Source: Actinomycetes bacterium (lineage in GTDB: Bacteria; Actinomycetota; Thermoleophilia; RBG-16-64-13). From it: DNA of 64,000 bases. Under the pieces are notes generated by a model that searched no databases, had not been told where the DNA came from, and was given only the letters and a program-made list of their open reading frames with translations. Made by a program: the position numbers and the translations under genes. Positions within the stretch are counted from its first letter, which is position 1; the number at the start of each line of letters is the position of its first letter. The DNA lies in assembly GCA_024637035.1 (NCBI GenBank), contig JAGXFW010000020.1:62001-126000 (forward strand), written 5' to 3'. Positions 1 through 7,114 of this stretch are shown here, piece by piece.

Positions 1-109
1 GTACGTGATGAAGACCGGACACATGGTGTTGAGCGGCACAGGCGAAGAGTTGCTGGCCAACGAGGACGTGCGCAAGGCGTATGTGGGCGAGAGGGGGAGC
101 AGGCTGTAA
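1..109 (+). CDS. livF: LivF-type ABC transporter ATP-binding protein, C-terminal fragment
   Basis: The reading frame enters from the left edge (frame of base 2) and gives 35 residues ending at TAA 107-109. The tail, with a G-T-G-E-E-L-L-A motif followed by V-R-K-A-Y-V-G-E, is the usual C-terminus of the branched-chain amino acid ABC ATPase LivF. The stop overlaps the start of the next permease gene (TAATG), which fits a liv operon reading rightward. Only the last tail is visible, so Walker motifs cannot be checked. The substrate is unknown; such importers often carry aromatic acids or amides rather than amino acids. Confidence 0.85.
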   Translation, partial: YVMKTGHMVLSGTGEELLANEDVRKAYVGERGSRL

Positions 110-990
110 TGGGCTCTCTTGTTCAGATCCTGGTCAACGGCATCCTCTTGGGGTCCATGTATGGGATAGCCGCCATCGGTCTCAGTCTCATCTTCGGCAC
201 GATGCGCATCATCTTCCTCGCTCAGGGGACCATGATCGTCTTCTTCGCCTATTTGACCTATTGGTCGTTCGAGAAGGCCGGGATCGATCCCTACTTGTCT
301 TTGTTCACGGTGATTCCCCTAGCTTTCGTCGTGGGGCTGGGTCTGTTCTATCTCCTGTTCCGGAAGGCTGCCGCGCTCGAAGACAAGAACGTCTCGCTGT
401 TGCTGGCCGTGGGTCTGATGTACTTGATCGACAACCTGATCCTGAAGATCTGGGGCGCCACTCCGCGTGGGGTCAACCTCTCGTATTCAGGGGCCGTGCT
501 CGTGATCGGCGACATCAGAGTGCCGTGGCTACGGTTCGCGCTTCTGGGGCTTGCGCTTGCGTCTGCTCTCGTCGTGTACTTGTTCCTCAAGAGGACGCGG
601 GTGGGGACGGCGGTGAGGGCGGCCTCTGAGGACATGGAGGCGACCACGCTCCAAGGCATCAACTCCGTGTGGGTGTGCGCGATCAGCTTCGCGATCGGGA
701 TCGCCTTGGCGGGGGTGGCCGGCGTCGGCATGGCGACGGTCTACTCATTCGATTATCAGTTCGGATTCATCTTCGCCATCAAAGCCCTGGTCGCGCTCGC
801 TCTCGGTGGCATCGGCAACGTGTTCGGCGCGCTGGCAGGGGGGCTTCTTCTTGGGATCATCGAGAATCTCGCCGCCTACTACATAGGCATCGCCTGGATC
901 GAAGTGGCCTCCTACGGGGTCTTCATGTTGGTATTGATCTTCCTGCCCCAGGGCTTGTTCGGCAGGCGAGGGCTGGTGAAGAAGGTATGA
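109..990 (+). CDS. livH: Branched-chain amino acid-type ABC transporter permease LivH
   Basis: This is a 293-residue, strongly hydrophobic protein with about eight membrane segments and the LivH hallmarks: an N-terminal N-G-I-L-L-G-S-M-Y-G-I-A-A-I-G-L-S-L-I-F-G stretch around residues 10-30, and a C-terminal G-G-I-G-N-V-F-G-A-L-A-G-G segment near residue 240 that contacts the ATPase. It would form half of the inner-membrane channel with LivM. The ATG at 109 overlaps the upstream stop, so the start is fixed by translational coupling. Length is normal for the family. The solute-binding protein LivK and the LivG ATPase are not in the window and presumably lie upstream. Confidence 0.93.
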   Translation: MGSLVQILVNGILLGSMYGIAAIGLSLIFGTMRIIFLAQGTMIVFFAYLTYWSFEKAGIDPYLSLFTVIPLAFVVGLGLFYLLFRKAAALEDKNVSLLLAVGLMYLIDNLILKIWGATPRGVNLSYSGAVLVIGDIRVPWLRFALLGLALASALVVYLFLKRTRVGTAVRAASEDMEATTLQGINSVWVCAISFAIGIALAGVAGVGMATVYSFDYQFGFIFAIKALVALALGGIGNVFGALAGGLLLGIIENLAAYYIGIAWIEVASYGVFMLVLIFLPQGLFGRRGLVKKV

Positions 991-994
991 AGCG

Positions 995-2038
995 ATGAGC
1001 GACCAGAGAATCGATGACACCGATGTCAAGCTGCTGCCGGACGACGGCGGGCGGCGCAGGCGGAAGCTGATCTGGGCGGGCCTCGCGGCCTTGGCCGTTC
1101 TGTTCTTCGCTACCCTGCCGTTCTACTACGACGTGCACAACGGGCAGTTCGGAGTCTTCTTCTTCAATGTTTTCGTGTATGTCATCGTCGCCCAGGGGTG
1201 GAATCTGGTGGGCGGGTACACCGGGCAGATCAGTCTGGGCCAGAACGCCTTCTTCGGCGTCGGAGCCTACACTATGGCTCTGTTGTGGTTCAACGACGTC
1301 ACGAAGACCGGGTACTACTTCGACCCTGTTTTGATGATCCTCGCCGGAGTGGTGCCGTTCATCCTTGCCGTCCTGGTCGGCGTACCGCTCCTGTCTCGGC
1401 TTCGGGGAGACTATTTCGCCTTCGGCACCCTGGGGATGGGGATGATCGTGACCGTGCTCTTCATAAATGGAGGGATGTTCACCGGCGGCGCGGAGGGCAG
1501 GATGCTGGTGCCGAAGATGCCCGAAGGCGCAGTGTTCGATCTGCGCACGCACTACTGGGTAGCTTTCCTGGTAGCGGTTCTGGCGACGCTGGTGGTCTAC
1601 TTCATGACTACTTCGCGCATCGGGCTCGCTCTTAGGGCCATCCGTGAAGACGAGGTCTCGGCGGCGTCGCACGGTGTGAACGTACTCAAATACAAAGTCT
1701 TCGCCTTCGCCGTGGGAGCGTTCATGGCGGGGGTTGCCGGCAGCATCTACGGCTACTATCTCCTTCAGGTGACGCCTTCCAACGTGCTCACTTCGAACTG
1801 GCTGTTCTTGCCGATCCTCATGGTCGTACTCGGGGGGACAGGGACGATCATGGGCCCGTGGCTGGGTGCCTTCTTGATCTACCTCATCTCCTGGTATGGG
1901 GACTCCTACTTCGCGGGCTACCACCCGATCATCTCGGGAGTCGTGATCATAGCGGTGATGTTGTTCCTGCCATCGGGCCTGATGGGGTTGGGGAAGAAGA
2001 TGCCGGGCTTCGGGAACCGAGGCCGCGGATCCGGATAG
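995..2038 (+). CDS. livM: Branched-chain amino acid-type ABC transporter permease LivM
   Basis: This 347-residue membrane protein begins with a charged cytoplasmic stretch of about 25 residues, followed by multiple transmembrane helices. It carries the LivM signatures N-L-V-G-G-Y-T-G-Q-I-S-L-G-Q (near residue 70) and A-I-R-E-D-E (near residue 215), and a G-G-T-G-T-I-M-G-P-W-L-G-A motif near the C-terminus. The ATG at 995 lies 4 nt after livH stops. It is the second permease of the importer. The following genes are spaced by only 45 nt, so the importer and the corrinoid methyltransferase pair are probably one transcript, which hints that the imported compound is a methyl donor. Confidence 0.93.
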   Translation: MSDQRIDDTDVKLLPDDGGRRRRKLIWAGLAALAVLFFATLPFYYDVHNGQFGVFFFNVFVYVIVAQGWNLVGGYTGQISLGQNAFFGVGAYTMALLWFNDVTKTGYYFDPVLMILAGVVPFILAVLVGVPLLSRLRGDYFAFGTLGMGMIVTVLFINGGMFTGGAEGRMLVPKMPEGAVFDLRTHYWVAFLVAVLATLVVYFMTTSRIGLALRAIREDEVSAASHGVNVLKYKVFAFAVGAFMAGVAGSIYGYYLLQVTPSNVLTSNWLFLPILMVVLGGTGTIMGPWLGAFLIYLISWYGDSYFAGYHPIISGVVIIAVMLFLPSGLMGLGKKMPGFGNRGRGSG

Positions 2039-2083
2039 CTACTTGTTGGTCTCCATCGGTTATCGAGAGGGGAGTTGGCACGT

Positions 2084-2719
2084 ATGGCGCACGAGTTGGT
2101 AGAAGCCATGGTGGGCATGAGGGAGAAGGATGCCCTACGAATCGTCGACGAGATGCTCGAGCGGGGTGACGACCCGCAGACGGTCCTCGACCTGGGCCAG
2201 GAGGCCATGCAGGTTGTGGGGGACAAGTTCGAGGAGGGCAGCTTCTTCCTCCCGGAATTGATGCTGTCAGGCGAGATGCTCAAGAAGATGGCTGAGATCA
2301 TCAAACCCAGGATGGCGGCGCAGGCTGAGCAGCGGGAGAAGCTGGGCACGGTCGTTCTCGGTACCGTGCGGGGCGACATCCACGATATCGGCAAGGACAT
2401 CGTAGGCTTCGTGCTCGATATCAACGGCTTCGAAGTGATCGACCTGGGCATCAACGTGCCCGAGGAAGCTTTCGTGGAAGCCGTGCGGGAGCACAAGCCG
2501 CAGGTGTTGGCTCTCTCGGGCTTCCTCTCCCTGGCCTTCGACTCCATGAAGTCCACCATCGAGCAGGTGCGCGGCGCCGGTTTGGGCGAGGGTCTGAGCG
2601 TGATCATCGGCGGCGGACAGATGGACGAGACCGTCCGGCAGTTCACAGTGGCCGATGCCTACGGTGAAGATGCGATGGCCGCTGTGGCGTACGCCAAGAA
2701 GACCGTGGGGGTGAACTAG
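2084..2719 (+). CDS. Corrinoid (B12-binding) methyl carrier protein, MtbC/MttC-like
   Basis: The 211-residue protein has two expected parts: a helical cap (about residues 1-85) and a Rossmann-like B12-binding domain (about 88-211). The cobalt-ligand motif D-x-H-x-x-G is present as D98-I-H100-D-I-G103, with downstream A-L-S-G and I-I-G-G-G elements of the cobalamin fold. It would carry a methyl group on Co between a substrate methyltransferase and an acceptor methyltransferase. I chose ATG 2084 because GGAG at 2071-2074 sits nine bases before it; an in-frame TTG at 2075 abuts that ribosome site and is unlikely. The next gene, a UroD-family methyltransferase, starts 1 nt downstream. Confidence 0.93.
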   Translation: MAHELVEAMVGMREKDALRIVDEMLERGDDPQTVLDLGQEAMQVVGDKFEEGSFFLPELMLSGEMLKKMAEIIKPRMAAQAEQREKLGTVVLGTVRGDIHDIGKDIVGFVLDINGFEVIDLGINVPEEAFVEAVREHKPQVLALSGFLSLAFDSMKSTIEQVRGAGLGEGLSVIIGGGQMDETVRQFTVADAYGEDAMAAVAYAKKTVGVN

Positions 2720-2720
2720 T

Positions 2721-4064
2721 ATGGCGGAGAATGGCAAGAGCTGGGCTGACAAGACGGCCGAGGAGAAGCGCGACCACCGCTACGCTTCTTGGTTGGCCTC
2801 CCCCGGGACGGAGTTCGTGAGCCCCGAGGCCAAGGCGACGTACGAGGCTGCGGTGACGAGGATCAGCGACGCCTACAGCCTTCGCCAACCCGACCGTGTT
2901 CCTGTGTCTATGAACATGGGTTGGTACCCAGTGAACTGGGCCGGCTATACCTCGTATGAGGCCATGTACGACTACTCGAAGGCTGCCGACGCCTACCTGC
3001 GCTTCAACCGGCATTTCCGTGCGGACGTCATGGCCAACCCCATCTTCATGACGGTCCCGGGCAAGGCCTACGAACTGCTGGAGTACCGACTGTACGACTG
3101 GCCCGGGCACGGAACCCCCGAGGACGCCGGGTTCCAGTACAAGGACCAGGAGTGGATGTCGATCGACGAGTACGATCACCTCATCGAAGACCCCACCGAC
3201 TTCTTCTACTCGGTGTACGCACCGCGGATCGCCGGCGGGTACGAGGGCTTCCGTATGCTCAGCACGCCCTTCGACCTCGTCGAGATGCCGTTCGGAACGC
3301 TCAACATGGGGCCCTGGGGTATCCCTGACGTGCAGGCCAGTCTGGAGAAGCTCAAGGCCGCCGCGGACGAGGTGGGCGCCTGGGCCGGGGGCATCTTCCC
3401 GGCGGTCGGCGCTCTCCAGGCGGAGGGCTTCTGCCAGATCTGGGGAGGCGCGTCGAAGGCGCCATACGATTTCATCGGCGACTCCCTGCGCGGTACCAGG
3501 GGCATGCTGATGGATCTCTACAGGGCTCCCGAGAAGGTCCTCGCCGCCTGCGAGAGGTTGGCGCCCCTCATGGTGCGCTGGACCCTCCGGCACGCTACCC
3601 CTGACACCATCCCGGGCATCTTCATCCCGCTTCACAAAGGCGCGGATGGTTTCATGTCGGTGGAACAGTTCCAGAAGTTCTATTGGCCGAGCCTGCGCAC
3701 GGTGCTCATGGGTCTCATCGAGGAGGGCTTCACCCCGTTCCTGTACGCCGAGGGTCGCTATGCCTCGCGCCTCGAGACCATCATGGACCTGCCGAAGGGC
3801 AAGACCGTGTGGCTCTTCGATCAGACCGACATGGAGCGGGCGAAGGAGACCATCGGCCAAGTAGCCTGCATCCAGGGGAATCTGCCGCTGTCGCTCGCGC
3901 ACGCGGGCACCGTCGACGAGGTGACGGCGTACGTGAAGAACCTCATCGACGTAGCCGGCCCCGGCGGCGGCTACGTGATGGACCTGGGCGGCGTGACGGA
4001 TTCCGCCAAGCAGGAGAACATCGAGGCCATGATCAACGTGACCAAGGAGTACGGGGTCTACTAG
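2721..4064 (+). CDS. UroD-family (MtaA/MtvB-like) cobalamin-dependent methyltransferase
   Basis: This 447-residue protein is of the uroporphyrinogen decarboxylase superfamily, longer than true HemE (about 350). Characteristic segments include H-K-G-A-D-G-F-M-S (about residue 303), a Y-A-E-G-R-Y-A-S-R-L-E motif (about 340) and a Q-G-N-L-P loop near 388. In anaerobes such proteins next to a corrinoid protein act as methyltransferases in methanol, methylamine, betaine or aromatic O-methyl metabolism. The neighbouring corrinoid protein supports that role over haem synthesis. The methyl donor cannot be read from sequence. Start ATG 2721 follows a G-rich ribosome site within the end of the previous gene. 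Confidence 0.88.
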   Translation: MAENGKSWADKTAEEKRDHRYASWLASPGTEFVSPEAKATYEAAVTRISDAYSLRQPDRVPVSMNMGWYPVNWAGYTSYEAMYDYSKAADAYLRFNRHFRADVMANPIFMTVPGKAYELLEYRLYDWPGHGTPEDAGFQYKDQEWMSIDEYDHLIEDPTDFFYSVYAPRIAGGYEGFRMLSTPFDLVEMPFGTLNMGPWGIPDVQASLEKLKAAADEVGAWAGGIFPAVGALQAEGFCQIWGGASKAPYDFIGDSLRGTRGMLMDLYRAPEKVLAACERLAPLMVRWTLRHATPDTIPGIFIPLHKGADGFMSVEQFQKFYWPSLRTVLMGLIEEGFTPFLYAEGRYASRLETIMDLPKGKTVWLFDQTDMERAKETIGQVACIQGNLPLSLAHAGTVDEVTAYVKNLIDVAGPGGGYVMDLGGVTDSAKQENIEAMINVTKEYGVY

Positions 4065-4115
4065 AAGGACGGATCCGCCGCGCCCGCCTCGGGCGCGGCA
4101 TCAGGCGTGAAGGTC

Positions 4116-4144
4116 GGGGCCGGGTGAGTGACTCACCCGGCCCC
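4116..4144. terminator. Bidirectional terminator hairpin between convergent operons
   Basis: A perfect 13-bp stem (4116-4128 pairing with 4132-4144) closes a 3-base loop, followed on the plus strand by GTTCTGTCTT. It lies 51 nt after the UroD gene and 58 nt before the end of the convergent SDR gene, so it can end both transcripts. The weak T-run is common in G+C-rich genomes. Confidence 0.75.
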
Positions 4145-4202
4145 GTTCTGTCTTGCGCGCGGTCGCGCCTCGCACGCGCAGCCTCGCGCCCGCAGGCCCG
4201 GC

Positions 4203-4967
4203 TCAGACCAGCTGGAACCCGCCGTCCACGTAGTAGGAGGCCCCGGTGCAGTAGCTGCTCTCGTCGCAGGCGAGGAAGAGCATGAGGTCGGCGACCTCCT
4301 TCGGCGTACCGTAGCGTCCCATGAGGGAGGAGGCGTGCAACTGAGCGGCGCCCTTGGCCGGGTCTTCGGGCGAGAAGGTCCGCTCGAGTTGGTGGATCAT
4401 GGGGGTGTCGATGGTGCCGGGGAGCACCGCGTTGACGCGGATGCCGGCGGCCGCGTACTCGACCGCCGCCGTGCGCATCATGCCCTGCACCGCGTGCTTG
4501 GTCGCACTGTAGGCCACGTTCCCCGGCTTGCCGCCCGTTCCCCCCGCCGACGACGTGAGGACGACGCTCCCCCCGCCGTGTTCCGCCATCAGGGGCAGTC
4601 CGTATTTCAGGGCGTAGAACACCGAGGTGAGGTTGACCTCGATCACCCGCTTGAAAGTGTCGATGGGGTATCCCGCGATGTCGGACACGGTGCCCCAGAT
4701 GCCCGCGTTCGGCAGGAGCACGTCGAGGCCGCCGTATCGCTCCACGGCCGCCGCCATCATCGCCTCCACCTGCGCGGGATCGGTGACGTCGCCCGCGAAC
4801 CCGCTCACCCGGGGGCCGATCGCGGCGGCGACCTCGTCCAGCGCGGCTTGATCCAGGTCGACGGCGAGCACGCTTGCCCCCTCCTCCGCGAATCGTGTGG
4901 CGGTCGCCAGACCCAGACCGGAAGCCGCACCGGTGATGACGGCTACCTTTTGCTCGAGGCGTCCCAT
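4203..4967 (-). CDS. SDR-family NAD(P)-dependent oxidoreductase
   Basis: This is a classical 254-residue short-chain dehydrogenase. It has the cofactor motif T-G-A-A-S-G-L-G at residues 12-19, N-A-G near 90, the catalytic serine in L-T-S-S-A, the Y-x-x-x-K pair in A-Y-S-A-T-K, and the C-terminal Y-Y-V-D-G-G. Residue D37 after the second strand favours NAD(H). It lacks the insertion after the glycine motif that marks mycofactocin-coupled SDRs, so a direct link to the neighbouring redox-peptide operon is not shown by sequence. It follows the small ABM-like gene by 32 nt on the same strand and probably shares its transcript. Substrate unknown. Confidence 0.93.
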   Translation of the reverse strand: MGRLEQKVAVITGAASGLGLATATRFAEEGASVLAVDLDQAALDEVAAAIGPRVSGFAGDVTDPAQVEAMMAAAVERYGGLDVLLPNAGIWGTVSDIAGYPIDTFKRVIEVNLTSVFYALKYGLPLMAEHGGGSVVLTSSAGGTGGKPGNVAYSATKHAVQGMMRTAAVEYAAAGIRVNAVLPGTIDTPMIHQLERTFSPEDPAKGAAQLHASSLMGRYGTPKEVADLMLFLACDESSYCTGASYYVDGGFQLV

Positions 4968-4999
4968 GGCCCATCCCTTCTAGTAGGGTGCGTCGACCG

Positions 5000-5362
5000 T
5001 TAGCGTCGGAAGCCGTTCTCGAGCACGAGGTAGTGGGGTGAGAGCCTCGCCATGGGTCCTTCCAGTTTGGCCAGTTCGTCCGCCGGGCCGCAGACTTCGA
5101 AACGGGCAATATCGCAATGCTGCATGAGTTCGTCGAGCAGCGGCCCGAGGTGTTCCGCGTGGTGCAGTAGCCCGTCGGCGTCGGCGTAGCCCTCGCGGCA
5201 GTAGGCCTCGTCCCCCTCGTAGCTGAAGCCGTAGTAGAGGCACTTGGGCTCGGAGCTCGTCTCGGCCGTCATACGCTCGGCCACCGCCTTGAACTCGGCC
5301 ATCTTGCCCTCGTGGATCTTGAAGTACGGTTGGATCGTGCAACAGGTGTCGTTGGTCGACAT
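5000..5362 (-). CDS. Small antibiotic-biosynthesis-monooxygenase-like (ABM fold) protein
   Basis: The 120-residue protein has the alternating pattern of the dimeric alpha-beta ABM/quinol-monooxygenase fold: an opening strand (I-Q-P-Y-F-K-I), a helix with K-M-A-E-F-K-A-V-A-E-R-M, then C-L-Y-Y-G-F-S and a middle helix beginning D-G-L-L-H-H-A-E-H. Such proteins act on quinones or other aromatic compounds, or only bind them. Start ATG at 5362 has GAGGGG ahead of it; the same frame stays open far upstream but without a coding pattern. It is the first gene of a two-gene minus-strand unit divergent from mftA. Function remains unassigned. Confidence 0.75.
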   Translation of the reverse strand: MSTNDTCCTIQPYFKIHEGKMAEFKAVAERMTAETSSEPKCLYYGFSYEGDEAYCREGYADADGLLHHAEHLGPLLDELMQHCDIARFEVCGPADELAKLEGPMARLSPHYLVLENGFRR

Positions 5363-5448
5363 GTGTCCCCCTCGTCGAAGTCGTTCCCCATGTGCCAATC
5401 CTCTCGCACTTGGGCCCGCAACGGAAGGGCGGAACGCTCGATTCTGTG

Positions 5449-5463
5449 CGCAGACGTCTGAAG
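5449..5463. promoter_or_regulatory. Palindromic operator-like element between the ABM/SDR unit and mftA
   Basis: The ten-base palindrome CAGACGTCTG (5451-5460) is followed by AAG. On the minus strand it lies directly after a TTGACT hexamer (5462-5467), in the spacer of a possible promoter for the ABM-SDR unit. It resembles elements upstream of other operons in the window with the core TCTGA-N-GTCTGA. That it binds the same regulator is inference. Confidence 0.4.
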
Positions 5464-5532
5464 TCAAATCGACCGGATGCGAACCCGCGGTTCGATCGCA
5501 CGGCAAATCGCCGGAAGGCATGCCGGCCATGG

Positions 5533-5561
5533 TTGACGCCGCTACCGGTGGTCGGTATCGT
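5533..5561 (+). promoter_or_regulatory. Putative sigma-70-type promoter of the mft operon
   Basis: TTGACG (5533-5538) and TATCGT (5556-5561) are separated by 17 bases, a standard housekeeping promoter layout. It has the same -10 hexamer and spacing as the promoter before the aldehyde oxidoreductase gene. The predicted transcript would start near 5568, about 70 nt before mftA. Confidence 0.55.
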
Positions 5562-5638
5562 GCTGGGACCGCCCGCCGCCGGCCGCCCTCGCGCCGGTGG
5601 GATACACTCTTGACAACGCGACCCATGGAGGACCTGCG

Positions 5639-5758
5639 ATGACACCGAACGAAGGCGAGTCCCGCCCCGAAGACCTCTTGGCCGACGGTGACCCCGAGAT
5701 CATCGATGAGATCGAAGTGGAAGACCTGGCGGTCGACGGCATCTGCGGCGTGTATTAG
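5639..5758 (+). CDS. mftA: Mycofactocin-type precursor peptide MftA
   Basis: The 39-residue peptide is highly acidic in its leader and ends in A-V-D-G-I-C-G-V-Y followed directly by TAG. The mycofactocin precursor of mycobacteria ends in S-I-D-G-M-C-G-V-Y, so the core and the terminal Val-Tyr pair, which the radical SAM enzyme decarboxylates and cross-links, are conserved. The next genes encode MftB and MftC homologues. ATG 5639 follows a ribosome site in CATGGAGGACC. The two core changes are I for M before the Cys and A-V-D for S-I-D. The gene is small enough to be missed by gene callers. Confidence 0.95.
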   Translation: MTPNEGESRPEDLLADGDPEIIDEIEVEDLAVDGICGVY

Positions 5759-5784
5759 CCGCGCCTGAGTGCCTGAGGTCGCGG

Positions 5785-6033
5785 ATGAAGACCTATCACC
5801 TGGCTCCCTGGGCTCGCGCGCGGCAGGAACGGTTCGGGCTCCTCTTCTACGATACCCGTAGTACCACCATGACCTTCGTGCGCTCGGGCGACCGTCTCGT
5901 CGCTCCCCCGTTCGACGACCGCGCCGTCCCTTTGCGGGTCGTGACGCGCTCGCCGGCCGAGGAGCTTCGCGTGATCCGCGTGCTTGACGGTCTCGAAGCC
6001 AAAGGACTTGTCGTTGCCGCAGAACCTGAGTAG
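5785..6033 (+). CDS. mftB: Mycofactocin peptide chaperone MftB
   Basis: This 82-residue protein has the PqqD-like fold expected of the peptide-recognition element that delivers MftA to MftC. The early segment W-A-R-A-R-Q-E-R-F-G-L-L-F-Y, followed by a short strand and a C-terminal winged-helix-like half (V-I-R-V-L-D-G-L-E-A-K-G), matches the MftB layout. It begins 26 nt after mftA and overlaps mftC by about 50 nt, implying coupled translation. Identification rests mainly on its position between a clear MftA and a clear MftC, plus the conserved R-F-G-L-L-F-Y patch. Confidence 0.88.
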   Translation: MKTYHLAPWARARQERFGLLFYDTRSTTMTFVRSGDRLVAPPFDDRAVPLRVVTRSPAEELRVIRVLDGLEAKGLVVAAEPE

Positions 6034-7114
6034 CGAGCGTCTCGGCGCTCCTGTCAACGTCACCTGGGAGATCACGGACCACTGCAACCTCGGTTGCCGG
6101 CACTGCCTGTCGGCGGATCTGCGTCGAGAGAGCGGGGGAGAGCTCGACCGGGAGCGTTGCGAAACGCTGATCGACGAGTTGGCGGCGCTGCAAGTGTTCC
6201 AGATCAACTTCGGCGGCGGCGAGCCGTTTCTCCGCCCCGATTTCATGGATATCCTCCGCTACGCGCAGACGAAGGGCATCGTCACGTGCGTGAGCACCAA
6301 CGGCACGATGCTCACGCCGGAGCTGGTGGATGAGCTCGTGGGCATGGAGCTGCTGTTCCTGCAGGTGAGCCTCGACGGAGCCCAGGCCGCGACGAACGAC
6401 GCTATCCGAGGTGAGGGCACCTTCGAACGGATCCTGGAGGGTGTGTCGCTGCTCTCCCGACGCTCGTTTCCCGATCTGAGCCTCAACATGGTGGTCACCA
6501 GCGTGAACTTCGAGGAGATCGGGGAGTTCCACCGGCTGGCGGACTCATTCGGGGCGCGCACGCGCCTCTCCCGCTTCCGTCCTTCAGGCGACGGGTCGCG
6601 TATGTGGGAGCAGTACCGCCTGAGCCGCGACCAGCTCGCCTGGCTGTCGGGCTTCCTGGGGGAGAACCCGGGCATCCTCACCGGCGACTCCTTCTTCTCG
6701 CTCACCAACGCCGACCGTCAGACGCAGGGGCTGCGCACCTGCGGTGCGGCCCGCATGACCTGTGCCGTAGGCCCGGACGGAAGCGTGTTCCCGTGCGCCT
6801 TCCTCTGCGACCCGGCCTTCCTGGCCGGGAACGTGGTGGAGGAGTCGCTGGGCGCCATCTTCGAGAACGCCCTCATCATGCGGACGCTCCGAGATCTCGA
6901 GGTCGAACCCTGCCAGACGTGCGACCGGTTCTCACTCTGCAACGGCGGGTGTCCCGCGGTGGCCTACTTTGTCACCGACTCCCTGGGTCTGCCCGATCCC
7001 GAGTGCCTGCGGGTTGCGATACCTGGACCGGGCATCCCCGGACCGGGTATCCCCGCACCGGGCACCCCTGTAGCGGAGCACCTGTCGGCCCCCGAACGCG
7101 CGGAGGTGGCGTGA
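5984..7114 (+). CDS. mftC: Radical SAM/SPASM mycofactocin maturase MftC
   Basis: The product is about 376 residues. The radical SAM cluster motif is C-N-L-G-C-R-H-C (CX3CX2C, about residues 34-41), followed by G-G-G-E-P. A SPASM region near the C-terminus carries C-G-A-A-R-M-T-C, C-x-x-C, C-N-G-G-C and P-D-P-E-C. Stretches such as L-T-G-D-S-F-F match mycobacterial MftC. The enzyme decarboxylates the C-terminal Tyr of MftA and cross-links it to Val. Start is uncertain: TTG 5984 gives the N-terminal length seen in homologues; TTG 6008 or 6014 are alternatives. The tail contains three 15-bp tandem repeats giving G-P-G-I-P units, absent from known MftC. Confidence 0.93.
   Translation: MTVSKPKDLSLPQNLSSERLGAPVNVTWEITDHCNLGCRHCLSADLRRESGGELDRERCETLIDELAALQVFQINFGGGEPFLRPDFMDILRYAQTKGIVTCVSTNGTMLTPELVDELVGMELLFLQVSLDGAQAATNDAIRGEGTFERILEGVSLLSRRSFPDLSLNMVVTSVNFEEIGEFHRLADSFGARTRLSRFRPSGDGSRMWEQYRLSRDQLAWLSGFLGENPGILTGDSFFSLTNADRQTQGLRTCGAARMTCAVGPDGSVFPCAFLCDPAFLAGNVVEESLGAIFENALIMRTLRDLEVEPCQTCDRFSLCNGGCPAVAYFVTDSLGLPDPECLRVAIPGPGIPGPGIPAPGTPVAEHLSAPERAEVA
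7025..7069 (+). repeat. Three 15-bp tandem repeats in the 3' end of mftC
   Basis: Units at 7025-7039, 7040-7054 and 7055-7069 differ by a few bases and keep the reading frame, encoding a Pro/Gly-rich tail. This looks like slippage expansion in a non-essential C-terminus. Confidence 0.85.

Noticed and set aside
2039-2083. Possible cobalamin riboswitch ahead of the corrinoid protein gene
   Set aside because: The spacer is only 45 nt, far too short for a B12 riboswitch, and shows no B12-box-like sequence.
4203-4967. Idea that the SDR beside the mft operon is a mycofactocin-dependent nicotinoprotein
   Set aside because: It lacks the insertion after the glycine-rich motif that marks those SDRs; it looks like an ordinary dissociable-NAD enzyme.
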